64,000 nt of DNA, taken from NCBI GenBank assembly GCA_944739405.2, contig OX123196.2, positions 54,288,196-54,352,195 of the forward strand, written 5' to 3'. Below are positions 1 through 10,298 of this stretch, piece after piece. The notes below the pieces were generated by a model. The model did not search any database and had not been told where the DNA came from. It saw only the letters and a program-made list of their open reading frames with translations. The position numbers and the translations under genes are program-made. Every line of letters starts with the position of its first letter. The first letter of the stretch is position 1. Origin of the DNA: Euclidia mi. Its lineage: Eukaryota; Arthropoda; Insecta; Lepidoptera; Erebidae.

Positions 1-404
1 TTAAGTTAATATTTTGAAATGTTCCTGTGAAAATAAAAATAACTTTACAAGTAAATTATATTTCGTAACAGCGTACACAGATTTCAAATAAATAAACATA
101 TGTATATATATAGAGTGGCGGCGCTTGCCAATTTACTGAAATGACATGTATGATTCATTAGCTAAGTGAGAAGTCACGTGTAGAACCAACAATTTGTACA
201 ATAAATATCTGTACCATCTACGCCAGTAAGTTATACTGCCGATTGCCGTTTTTAGAGCCGTTATCGTAATAATAGCTCAAGTAGGCATCGTCAAAATCTA
301 TGAGTATATTGACGGTGCTAAGATGATGATGATTACGCCTGTATCCGCGAAGAGATAGCCAGAGATGCAATAATAAACCTCAATTTCACCCCGTTATGTA
401 TTTT
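1..404. other. Intergenic, no gene seen
   Basis: AT-rich sequence with no ORF or repeat that I can name. Confidence 0.5.
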
Positions 405-607
405 CAGGACCCACGTAATGGGGGGCGAGCCTATTGCCGTTACCGGGCACATGGCCAGACTTCCTGCTACTAATGTCCTGCTGCCCTGTACTATACTGTG
501 TGTGTGGGCAAAGGCATAAACAGGAAGGTTTTACCCTATCCAGGAATCGAACCCGGGTCCTCCCGATCAGCAAACATATGCGCTATCCACTGGACCACGG
601 AAGCAGT
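405..607 (-). mobile_element. tRNA-derived SINE, 5' part
   Basis: Read on the minus strand, this starts with a tRNA-like head (around 540-607) containing a Pol III B box of the form GGGTTCGATTCCT. The body then contains a segment also found in the SINE at 52913-53180 (the stretch around 411-445). The 3' TATG-repeat tail is missing, so the copy is truncated on the left. The family is inferred from shared sequence within this window and from known lepidopteran tRNA-headed SINEs. Confidence 0.7.
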
Positions 608-1828
608 CTAGACGGATTCGACTATAATAATAATATAACTATTCTAGGACCACTCTCACTCACGCTATCTACAAGGAGAGCAAAGATTAGAATATTGATT
701 TAAGAAATTATATATTTGTTCAGAACCGCGTGTTAAAATCTTCGTCGCATCCACACAACTTTTTAATACGGTACTGGCATCGTATCTGTCACATTCATTT
801 TGAATTTTATTGTCAACTGAGTCTCGTTCTAAGCATCATTGTAATAAATGTTCATTAAAAGTTATAGTCGTGAACACAGCTTATTATTCAGGAAACTAAT
901 ATTATCTGAGATCCCCAAACTTTCATCATAATATTATATCTATCATACTAATTTTTAATTACTCTTACCTAACGTCGCCATTGAGCGATGTTATCACATG
1001 ACTTTTGCGTGTGAAGATAGTTTTGAGGCTGGAGAGTAACATTGGCTTTCTCGTGGTTCTACGCCCTTGCTTTACGAACGTGGCAGTAAATCTAAATATA
1101 GAGTATTTAAGTAATTATTTTATAAATTTATTATTTTTACGTTCATAAGCGTCACATTGTGACCCAAATGAATAAAAGATTTTGACTTTGAATTTGCTTA
1201 TTTTTATCACGATAACCGATTTCCGCGCGGGCGAAGTCTATTACATCTATTTTATAAATAAGTATCGACACAGTCAAGGTCAATAACCACTAGTCTGAAC
1301 CAACATAGTCGATCGTTATTTTTGTAATGTAGTTTCTTTTTCGTCGTGTTCGCATGGGCAAAGTACCCCTTTAGTACATTAAACATCGCATGCACACAAA
1401 CCTAAACAAACATTTTTAAACTCCTTGTACAATAAAACCGGAACAAATACAATTAATAAGCTATCTACTAATATTCAATTTGCTGTCGCTATGTACGTTA
1501 CTTAAAATCCCAGCAGAGACAAAATAGATCACGCCATAAAACCTTTAATCAAACACAGGACCCACCCAAAACAGTGCTAATCGCTCCCAAAACAGAACCA
1601 ATACAAAACACTTTACACACAAAATAAATATCTCGTCAGTCCCCACATGTCTAGTTAATACGGTGAGAATAGGGACATTTTTATTTTTCGAACAAATCCA
1701 CCTGTCTTGCGCTAAACAAGAATGATGGTTACCCTCACCGCTCGTTTGTCCGGATAATTTGCACAAAGTTTTTGTCACCCTACTGTACTGCCCCCAATCC
1801 TTTTTAGTCGTGATAACGTAATCATTGT
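608..1828. other. Intergenic, AT-rich
   Basis: No coding region is supported. A stretch at about 1205-1240 (ACGATAACCG, then a GC-rich piece CGCGGGCGAAG) resembles the 3' portion of lepidopteran repeats and recurs in altered form near 18620-18660. It is too short to delimit. Confidence 0.4.
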
Positions 1829-2138
1829 TAGAGCGGTTTCAGATTAGCGTATTTTTCTGCGCGTACACGGTCGTTTCAGCATACGCGCTTACACGCGCGC
1901 TACATTACGAGCTTTAAAAAATCGAACGGGCATATTTCGGCGTGTTCACTCGAAACGGTAGTGACATCTTGTCAGTGTCAACATGGATTCTGACGGCTTG
2001 CAGCTATACGAGCTTAGAAGCGCGTCAACGCTCGTACGAGTTGCGCGTGTGCCAAAAGGCGAGCCTTTACGCGCCTACATGCGCTTCCAAAAACGAGCTT
2101 ATACGCGCGTATAAAACGCTAATCTGAAATCGCCCTTA
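1829..2138. mobile_element. Non-autonomous TIR transposon (MITE), about 310 bp
   Basis: Left end TAGAGCGGTTTCAGATTAGC and the reverse complement of the right end TAAGGGCGATTTCAGATTAG are terminal inverted repeats of about 20 bp with three mismatches. Similarity extends further inwards through AT/GCGCG-rich sequence. The interior holds many GCGCG/ACGCGC words and no transposase. The end sequence is hAT-like in style, but no convincing 8-bp TSD is visible, so the superfamily is uncertain. Confidence 0.6.
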
Positions 2139-2317
2139 GAAAATTCGCTTGTATCTTTTATAAAGCTGGATCCTTAGAGAATCGGGTAATTTGGGGTAAA
2201 CATTTTCATGTCAGTTTTATTTTTTATGGGTTCTACTTTGATGTTGGGAGATTAGTGATTCAGTGAAGTGACGCAAATTTTAATTATAACTTTAGCAATA
2301 TTGCTTAATCATTAATG

Positions 2318-2590
2318 GTAACAGTGATAGCCTAGTGCAGAGACCAATGAACTGCTACGCAGAATGTCTTCAGTTCAAACGTACGGCGCGCATAAACTAA
2401 ACGGTGAAGAAGAACATCGGTAAGAAACCTGAATGTCTGAGAGATTTCCATAATCATCTCGATAGAGATGTGACGTCCGCCAGCCTGCTCTTGGCCATCG
2501 TGATGTATCGTGATGTAATATGGCCTAACACTTCATAATGAGAAGAGGCCATTAGCAACCTGTGGAACAGGTTATGTGTTATATTATATA
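2318..2590 (+). mobile_element. tRNA-headed SINE (AACGGTGAAG body type)
   Basis: The head 'AGTGATAGCCTAGTG' is followed by a degenerate B box and a GGCGCGC motif. The body has ACGGTGAAG and ATGTCTGAGAG blocks shared with 19071-19390 and 58240-58440. The copy is diverged and has no open frame. Confidence 0.7.
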
Positions 2591-2983
2591 CCTACTTAAG
2601 GTTGTTGATGAACACCGCTTAATTTATTAGCATGTGTTCGATTAATTTTGAAAGCTAGTCAAATGTTTTAATAGGTTAGTAAAAGCATAAACCAGTACAA
2701 TTGACTCTGAATTATATCAAATAGGTTCGTCTTTTGCTGTAGCTTCAAACAAAATAGCGCAATAAGTTGATACACCTACGCTTTCTGTTAGATCTAATGC
2801 GTGGGTTGCTCCTATATAAACAGTCTTTGAAAATATTAAGTATTCGTTCCAAAATCATCGGATCTAAACAAACTTTTGAACAATATTTATCCCTATATAA
2901 TATTAATAATATTTGTATTGAATTGTAGGTGGTTATTATGTAGGTAAAGCTAACCCTTTATCGAATAAAATTATAAAATGGCA

Positions 2984-3634
2984 GTGTTGTACTCCCACCC
3001 GTGGGATCTCCACCTTATCGTGGTGGGAGGGGGCTCAGTAACCGTGGGTTCCAGGCACACCCACGGTGAAGCTAAGCGGGATCCCGGGAGAGGACGCTCC
3101 ATGTGGGCTTGACTCACTCAAGCTTGCGTAGGATGCGTCCCAAGGTGCGGGTGCGGGGGACAGTTCTGTCTGTGCCTCGCAGTCGGGTGTGATCGCGGGA
3201 GGAGAGGCGTGTCGGTGTTGCGTTGCTGCGCACCCTATCTTCCGCGACCAAATAGGGGCGCACCATTGGTTGCGTCGCGGTGAGGCCGTAGAGGAAGAGG
3301 AGATGCGGTGTTGCGTTGCCGTCCTCCCTATTCGCTGCGGCCGTTGGGTGTTTTAGCGGCGGAGCCCAACACCTTCATCCGCCGCCAAGGGGCCTTGTTC
3401 GGGGCCCGCCTGACCATCTGGCGGGCCAATACCCGTCGGGGGGTAGACGAATGCTTCGGCGATACCCTTCCCAATCCGTGTTCCTCATGAACCCGTGTGT
3501 CGGACACGGGTACATGAGGAACACGGATTGGTTTTTAGTCAGTAAGAGTCTGACAGTCCCCTTCGCCCTTCCCCCAGGGCGTAGGGACTCCATGAAGATT
3601 TTCCAACCCGACAACAAAAAAAAGGTGTTGTACT
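2984..3634 (+). mobile_element. Short R1-like non-LTR element with 10-bp TSDs
   Basis: The element spans 2994-3624 and is flanked by the exact 10-bp direct repeat GTGTTGTACT at 2984-2993 and 3625-3634. It starts with GC-rich sequence (CCCACCCGTGGG), ends with the segment AGTAAGAGTCTGACAGTCCC, a short GC-rich stem and an A-tract at 3613-3623. The block from the 'AGTAAGAGTCTGACA' motif to the A-tail resembles 3' ends of R1-clade LINEs in Lepidoptera. No reverse transcriptase is encoded, so this looks like an internally deleted or SINE-like derivative joining a LINE 5' end to its 3' end. Its GC content is clearly higher than its surroundings. A second partial copy lies inverted at 46649-46785. 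Confidence 0.75.
3471..3531. repeat. 61-bp hairpin, 28-bp arms
   Basis: Arms 3471-3498 and 3504-3531 are reverse complements at 27 of 28 positions with a 5-nt loop (GTCGG). It lies inside the R1-like element, just before its conserved 3' block. Confidence 0.9.
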
Positions 3635-3949
3635 GCCTTCTTCATAAAAGGAACACACTGTCCGAAAGGTTATGTTCCCAGTGTGTTAGTTTAGGCTCTG
3701 CGATGAGATGCCACTCAAGGCACGTCTTTTCATAGACACTTCAAATGCATAATTGCTTGCTTTCCTTATTAATATAAGTGTGCACATCTAATATATAGCT
3801 ACGTTGTCTTTAAATAAGTTAAAGAAATTAAGGTGCTAAATATTTTGAATCTGCTACTCTTTTAACTTTAACAGTAGGTAACTCCAAATAAAATAATAAA
3901 AATAAAATAAAAATACGTTTATATAAATCGCCTTTGAGAAGCCTATTTA

Positions 3950-5022
3950 AACAAATATGGGTAGCCCTATAGCACCGGTAATGGCCAACATCTGGATGGA
4001 GCACTTTGAGGAATCCATAGACATGCAGGCGTCAAATGTGAAACTATGGAAAAGGTATGTCGACGATATCTTCTGCATCATGAAGGGCAACAAGCAGGAC
4101 GTAGAACAATTCGCAGACAAATTGAACTCCATACATCCGAACATCCAATTCACACTCGAAATGGAGGTAGACGGATCGTTACACTTTCTCGACGTTAAAG
4201 TGACAGTGAGAGATGATGGTACCCTTGGACACACTGTGTATAGGAAACCGACACACACCGACAGGTATCTCAACGCGAACTCGCACCACCATCCGTGGCA
4301 CTTGGATTCCGTTGTGTCCTCGTTAGTGAACAGAGCGTATGACCTATGTGACCCTGAACAATTAAATAGTGAGCTGTCACATGTTCAGGAGGTACTTAGG
4401 CGCAACGGATACTAGAAAAGAATAATCCGTCTGAAGAGGGACGAGCGTAAACCTGAAGTAAGCAGAGTGCCCGCTAACATGTCGTATCTAATGGGAGTGA
4501 CGGACAAAGTTGGAACAGTACTCAAGAAATACTCCATCAAGACTATATACAGTCCGCTCTCTAAGATAGCACACAATCTGCGTACCCCAAAGGATGTCAT
4601 TCCTCTCCAAACACCTCTACAAAGTCGATTGCAACTGTGGTAGTTCATATATCGGGCAGACTAAGCGTACAATCGCTGAAAGAGTAAAGGAACATATCGC
4701 AAGGGTAAAAAACCGACATATTAATAAGTCGGCGATAGCTGAGCATTTGTTGGAGTCTGGACCAAACCACTGGATAGAACTGCATCAACCACTAGTCTTA
4801 TCCACCGATCGTCACTATTACTCCAGGATAGTACGTGAAGCGGTAGAAATCAAGAAATATAACAATTTCAACCGGGAGGATGGATATAGATTATCGGCTA
4901 CTTGGAATCCAGTCATCAGCAAATGTAAACACCGCCGCAGTGATAAATCTCAACAGTGTGTAGACGTCATTAGTGTAGTGTGTCAGAGTACTGACATTGC
5001 GCACTTAAATAAAGACCAGTGA
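3950..5022 (+). pseudogene. Penelope-like element, RT plus GIY-YIG, 5'-truncated and broken
   Basis: Reverse transcriptase and endonuclease of a Penelope-like retroelement, which primes from nicked DNA or telomeric ends. The first reading frame (3957-4415) begins at the MGSPIAPVMAN motif and holds the catalytic YVDD box (about residues 39-42) and the downstream FLDV block; everything upstream of this in the RT is missing. A TAG at 4413-4415 interrupts the frame, which then runs on in phase through the linker typical of these elements (YLMGVTDKVG, PLSKIAHNLR) to about 4610. A frameshift follows, after which 4594-5022 encodes the C-terminal GIY-YIG nuclease: YKVDC, SSYIGQTKR, then R and E positions in ERVKEH and EHLLESG. 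The order RT then GIY-YIG is diagnostic. One nonsense change and one frameshift make it inactive. Confidence 0.88.
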
Positions 5023-6029
5023 CAATACTAATCATATAGACTTGGCATACCTACAAAAAAACGTGTATACCTACACAATAGTGAGAGGAAAAAATGGCGG
5101 CCAATAGAGCTGCCCATATCGATATTTCTCTACAATAACATCGATAAAAGATTATAGGAATGTTTTAATATAGTCGTCACGGTACTACGCGTTTTGATTG
5201 ACTAAGAATAGGATCGACTTGGCGCCATATTGGATACGAATTATGACTTTAATCAAATATTAATATTATTTAATAAACTACTACTTATTTAACGTTTTTA
5301 TTTAAATTTGATGGAAAACTTATTGATTTGCAAATAAGTTTCTTTGCAAATCGTACTTTTCATGTGAAATTTAACAGATAGCGGTCATTGACATTCCTAT
5401 TCTTATTTAAAACGCATAGTACAATACCAATGGGTATTTTAAACATACATTTCTTAGCTTCACTTGTTGGTATATACTGTAAAAGCCCGAGCTGAGGTCA
5501 ATCTTAGGATTTACCAGTAAATCCTAAGATTGACCAAGTCTCATCGGTAAAAATCCGAATAGTTATCTTATGTAAGTACCTGTTAAGTATCATTTTTTAT
5601 GACCTGGTAACTGGACCTTTAGGTCAAGTCATATTTAAATTTAACGAACACTGCACTATCACTTAATTTTTAAATTGTTTTAGTTATTACAAGTAGAGAT
5701 AAACTACGATAACATGACACGCCCTACCACCTGTCAAACGGTTGAATTTCGATCACATTCCACCGCTTGGTAGGTAAGTGGAAAGGTTATGAAATTTATA
5801 TGAATATATATGAAAGAAAAGACGCTATGTTATTGTAGTTTATCTATAACTAAATGTGTTATTCAAGAGCCGTGATTTTCAAACTGTGGGCCTTTCTCGG
5901 GGTGTCGCCGGTAAAAGGCAAAAGAGCAAGGTTCTAAATCTCATTGAGAAGGATGGACATAATATGTTGTATTTTAAATAAAATGTGTTGTTTTTACGTC
6001 ATAGTCATTTATTTATTTTATTTCATCAT
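5023..6029. other. Intergenic
   Basis: The first part is probably 3' untranslated sequence of the Penelope-like element. The rest shows no gene apart from the hairpin at 5496-5535. Confidence 0.45.
5496..5535. repeat. Perfect 19-bp hairpin, 2-nt loop
   Basis: GGTCAATCTTAGGATTTAC at 5496-5514 is followed by CA and its exact reverse complement at 5517-5535. No known element ends coincide with it. Confidence 0.9.
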
Positions 6030-6185
6030 CACCATCATTCAGCCAATTGCCGTCCACTGCTGAACGTAGGCTTCCCACAAAGAGCGTCAAACATCCCGGT
6101 CTTGAACAGCCCGCATCCATCCGCTGCCAACCACCCTCTTCAAATCGTCGGCCCATCGTGCCGCATCGTTTGCCCATACACAGTC
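6030..6185 (-). pseudogene. RTE-clade LINE, C-terminal end of ORF
   Basis: On the minus strand, a frame reads ...ARWADDLKRVVGSGWMRA, then AVQDRDV, an in-frame TGA, RSLWEAYVQQWTAIG and a stop near 6040. This is the conserved C-terminal tail of RTE-type LINE polyproteins common in Lepidoptera. The TGA sits where that family has tryptophan. The tail is followed by GATGATGATG-type repeats and A-rich sequence (6005-6035), as expected for the LINE 3' end. Only the last about 50 codons remain. Confidence 0.8.
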
Positions 6186-6765
6186 TCCACTCCAACACAT
6201 GTCTGGTGGTCTCTGTCGACCGTCTATCCGTCTACAGACATAATAAATAGGGCTGTAAACAAGCAATAAAATTGTTAGCGTTTTTTATATTTCTTGATTT
6301 TATTAATAGGTTTATAGGTAATTTGCAATTGGTGAGTTGAGAAGAATCTACCTACTGTATTAATAATTTTTCAAAGTACTACTCAAAAACAAGACTATAG
6401 GTGACATTATTTTGTTTTCAAAACATTAATAAGTTCCATAAAAGGAATATCATAAATGTACTACTAAACATTTCTTTTTTGTAACCAATTAAGCACATGT
6501 TTTATTTTGGCAATTAATCTAACCACTTTAGCCCCAGCGCAGCGGCTCATATTCAAGCCAGACACTATAACAATAAAATTCTGTTGTGTCTGCTAATTAG
6601 GTACTCGAGTCGCTTCGGACCACACTCTAACACATTCTTTTTTACATCACTCTTTGTGCCCATAGCCCTTTGTGGATAGACAAAATTTGCAATGAGGATA
6701 TCACCATCATATCAGCCAATACTCAATCATGTTGAACAAATTAAATTTATAACAATGTTACTTAC
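6186..6765. other. Intergenic
   Basis: No feature recognised. It could hold further downstream exons of the THAP remnant on the minus strand, but none is supported. Confidence 0.4.
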
Positions 6766-7256
6766 CAATAAGGTTCGTGATGGTAAATCATAATCACGCA
6801 ATGTTACTTTATTTAGAGTACCGTTGAAACAAGATTCTTCAAAGTGAAGAGAACAAATATGAATTGTTTTTGTTGACATCCTTAAATTTTCAACACTCAT
6901 TGTTGCCAGCCAAATTTTCTTTTTTCCTTTGTTGGCAGGCAGCCTTGAAAGTAAAAAAATCAATAAGTAACCATAATATAATATTAACGATAAATATAAA
7001 ATATCATACATGCACTACTCTATTCCTATAATAACAGCAAAATAATTTCATGAAGTTTATTGTGGATAATAAAGGCAAAAAGGGAAATTATGAAGGCGTA
7101 ACTGTTAATACTCTTCAAAAAATGCAGTATATTTTGTTTATTATCTAAATCCAATGATATTTCAGCTGAAGTTAAATACTTACTGGTGCAAGGTTATATT
7201 CGGGATTGATTTCTGCTTCGTTTCATGCCACAACCGATTATATTGCAATTGGGCAT
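6766..7256 (-). pseudogene. THAP zinc-finger domain in two exons, frameshifted
   Basis: THAP is a C2CH DNA-binding domain of about 90 residues found in host regulators and in P-element-type transposases. Proposed exon 1 (7256 down to 7184) reads MPNCNIIGCGMKR, with the first cysteine pair, then after a one-base shift IPNITLH. It ends at a consensus donor (GTAAGT at 7183-7178). Proposed exon 2 (6943 down to 6766) starts after an AG acceptor at 6945-6944, reads LPANKGKKKIWLATM, has the second metal-binding part ICSLHF, and ends in LRDYDLPSRTL before another donor (GTAAG at 6765). The spliced join would give LHQLP, matching the FHRFP-type block of the family. The one-base shift in exon 1 makes this a likely pseudogene, unless the sequence has an error. 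No transposase or other downstream exon was found. Confidence 0.65.
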
Positions 7257-7489
7257 CTTGCTATAGAAGGTTTGCACTACCACTATCGCGTTAAAACCCA
7301 ATAACACAGCAAAATTACTCCAAAATTCACAAATTTTATGAATAGCTCATAGCATTTGACAGTTGATATACCCCGATTTGTTGACAAACAGCAAGCTGAT
7401 AAAATGGCGACCCGGCCGCATTTAGGTATTTCAATGACGCTAGGAATGAATGGTTGCCATTATAGTAACTGTCAAAAAGCATGTTATCC

Positions 7490-7531
7490 CTTTTCACATA
7501 TGCAACATGATAATGTTGCATATGTGAAAAG
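7490..7531. repeat. Perfect 19-bp hairpin, 4-nt loop
   Basis: CTTTTCACATATGCAACAT (7490-7508), loop GATA, then its exact reverse complement (7513-7531). Confidence 0.92.
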
Positions 7532-7790
7532 TTAAGTGTAAGTTAAACAGAGATAACAGTATCTTTATGATTTCGGTGTCGATATGCCTCATATTTGTAT
7601 AACTATATTTTCTATAGTCAAACATTTCAGGTCTATATTATTAGTATTGTCACTGATAAAGACCAAGTGAGGTTAGGTGCCGAAACCCGCACTTCCACAA
7701 GACGGCGGCGCTGAGCTCTCATCAGTCTCTCCGCGACCACGCTCGGTGCAAGACGAGCGAAACGTCGGCAACATACTAATTACTAAACTA

Positions 7791-7829
7791 ATTTAAGGTA
7801 TAAATACCTATTGTATTTATACCTTAAAT
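7791..7829. repeat. Perfect 17-bp hairpin, 5-nt loop
   Basis: ATTTAAGGTATAAATAC (7791-7807), loop CTATT, exact reverse complement (7813-7829). AT-rich. Confidence 0.9.
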
Positions 7830-8301
7830 AAGTTAAGTTAACGCGGTTAAGACCCGCTAAATTATTTTATATGATATTTAAACAAACAAAAAGTAAATTG
7901 AATGTCAAATAAATTTCCTAGCCTTTCAATTGAAAAACTTGCTTAATTCAACTTGCCGTTACCAAATCCAATACACTTTGCAACTTTTAAAACAATCTTC
8001 TAAGTAATTCTCCACATTTTAAAACACTTTTAGGGTTTCGTAGCACAGTATCACAGTTTCTTTCACAATTTAATTTATAATAAAATAATTTTGGGTATAA
8101 AAGTGATCATAATATTTCTATTAATAGGAAACACATAAATATCTGACGGCTGACGGCTGACGAGGCGTATTTTATGCAGAAAACTTTTATTATAAATCGT
8201 ACCTTGTATTACACATAATAAACATTTTCACTTCTATTTCGAACCTCGACTATTTTTCTTTTAAATAAATTACTAGTTTAAAAAACACTAGAAAACACGC
8301 T

Positions 8302-8649
8302 AATTACGTCGACTGCAGACGGAGGTTGCAAAAAAAAACCGATTTCCAAATAAGATTTTATTAAAATAATGAATTACAGAGAAATTTTCCAAGTCTAATT
8401 ATTACTACTAAAAGAGATGTCTATTGGTCAATGTTAGAACCAAAAGTGCCATAGATATTCCTATAATTAATTTACATTAACAACGGAAATGATTGCGAAA
8501 TCTAACTAGAATGATCGACAATGCTGAATTGGCGCCTCGTGTCTTCGTGCTGTTGCAATACGCAGTTAACGATGTCGCGTAGTCAGCAATCTGCCTATTA
8601 CACCGTAGTGGTATAGTCAGCGATCCGCCTGCTACACCGTAGCGTAACA
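8302..8649 (-). repeat. 3' LTR of errantivirus-like element
   Basis: 348 bp. In the sense (minus) direction it begins TGTTACGC and ends CGTAATT. It matches 15488-15843 along its full length. The end of env overlaps its first bases. Confidence 0.9.
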
Positions 8650-10297
8650 CCTACCCCCGTATTTGTCAGCAACCGTTGAAAATGTTGCTGTGATGCTGCT
8701 GGGAATAATCTTCATTTCAGAGGGATGAATGCGACCTTCCGATTCCATTTCATGGGTTTGGTGTTCTTCATTAGCTCCTGAAGGATTGGATGTCATCCCT
8801 GTCCTTTTCAGTTGACGCCGTTTCCATACGAGTACAATACTTAGTGCAGTTGCACCGAATAGTATCAGGTAGATAGGTATCGTAGTGTGATAGATACTCC
8901 AACTTTCAACCTGTGTAAGCTTGACTGGTGATTGCAGGGAGATTTTCCTGTAGCTGTCATGAAGGTTTTCAAGGTTGACGGAGTTTAGCCTGATTGATGT
9001 TTCTTCTAAGTCAGATTGAGGTGAAGATGATTGTAGAATTTTCAGAGCATTGCCTTTGATGCGGTTATCAGTATTAGTAACTGTAAACTTTGGAGTTCTT
9101 ATGAAGCAATTGTGCGGTATTACAGCGAGATAACTACCATGGAGAATTCGGTATTGATCTTGGCCACAAGAGATTTGAACTTTTGTAGGCTTTGGGAAGC
9201 TGAGTGTGTAATATTTTTCGTCCAATTGTTCCAGCGCTTCTGAGGTTAAGACGATTGGTGTTAGTTTGCAAGAATCTACTTGCTGTTCTGTAATGAGCTG
9301 TTGGATGCAGTGCGGTGTGGTTCGTAGCCCATTGTTGAGATACCATGAATCAAACTTCGGGCATTCAGCCTCCATGTACAAAGAATATGTTCCATGAATT
9401 GCTATAAAGGGTAGACTGGGTATAAGGGCCAGGTTATCTTTGTTAGGTACAACGAATAATTTATATAAGGTGAAAGTTTCGGGAGTGGCAATGGGAATGT
9501 TTATAACTATTACTATTTTCCTGTTGTTATAGTAAGAACCTAACTTTAAAATATTATAGTATAACATTTCCTTAAGATTACCTAAACTTATCATAGAATG
9601 CATTGAGCTCAATGCTCGAATAAAGGCTAACATAATATATTCTATTTTATGTAACTCCTCAAAGAGAGTATCTATGTAATCATTTAAAATTAATAAGTAC
9701 TGTGCCAAGTGTGCATAACCGACAAAATCCCTTGTATAATTTCTTATAGTTTAAGTTAATGTGTTACTTAAACTTTTCTGATTTTCAACTATTTTATTTA
9801 ATATTTCAGTATATTTAAACATCCATTGCTTACTTAAACTTATGTGATCGTTAAATTCTGTCTCTAATTTACTATCGTTTTCCTGTAACATTCGTAGAGC
9901 TTTATCATATTTAATAGCGTCGGTATAATCTAGGTTGCCTGAAATACTTTTGATTACAGAACCTAAACCATCAATGAGTCCACGCCTACTACGGCTTGGT
10001 TTAAAACTATCCAACAATTAAGACGTTTCATCTAGCTCATTTCTAAGATAACTCATGTGCGGTTCAAATACCACTAAGGTTATTAACTTGAGGTTTAAAT
10101 TCATCTAATTGAGATTTTACTAAGTCAATTTTAGTCTGAATATCGTCTAAATCTATGTCAAGCAGAAATGAATGGTAATGGGATATTAATTTTGTCCTTC
10201 CTAGCTTAAAAGGGAGAAGTCCTGGTCCGTCTTCCAATAATTCAAGTAATACGTCCTCCGCGTAGGTTAGATGGATCAGTAGCATCAGAGGTATCCT
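8632..10297 (-). pseudogene. env of errantivirus-like element (broken)
   Basis: Membrane fusion glycoprotein related to baculovirus F-type proteins. The amino-terminal portion (about 10297-10064) includes a hydrophobic start followed by a PFKLGR block and a helical DDIQTKIDLVKSQL stretch. A frameshift near 10065-10090 moves the frame, and a TAA lies at 10018-10020. The next part (10017-9751) holds the basic cleavage motif RSRR followed by a glycine-rich fusion-peptide-like segment (GLIDGLGS) at about 9960-9996. Another TAA is at 9748-9750. The last part (9708-8632) ends with a hydrophobic membrane anchor (IPIYLILFGATALSIVLVW), a short basic cytoplasmic tail and a stop within the 3' LTR. Three lesions make it non-functional as it stands. 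In this family env is made from a spliced mRNA; I did not identify the splice sites. Confidence 0.85.
8650..8662 (-). other. Polypurine tract of errantivirus-like element
   Basis: On the minus strand the run ACGGGGGTAGG sits directly against the start of the 3' LTR, the expected plus-strand priming site. Confidence 0.75.
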
Positions 10298-10298
10298 G

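Larger units (their letters stand above)
7257..8297. other. Intergenic, two perfect hairpins
   Basis: No coding region is seen. The segment at 7660-7770 is GC-rich relative to its flanks (AAGACGGCGGCGCTGAGC and ACGCTCGGTGCAAGACGAGC) and may be a repeat, but I cannot name it. Confidence 0.4.

Noticed and set aside
540..607. Functional tRNA gene
   Set aside because: The B box is good, but no complete cloverleaf could be traced and the sequence continues into a SINE body.
6047..6269. Plus-strand ORFs over the RTE tail
   Set aside because: They are antisense to the recognised LINE C-terminal frame.
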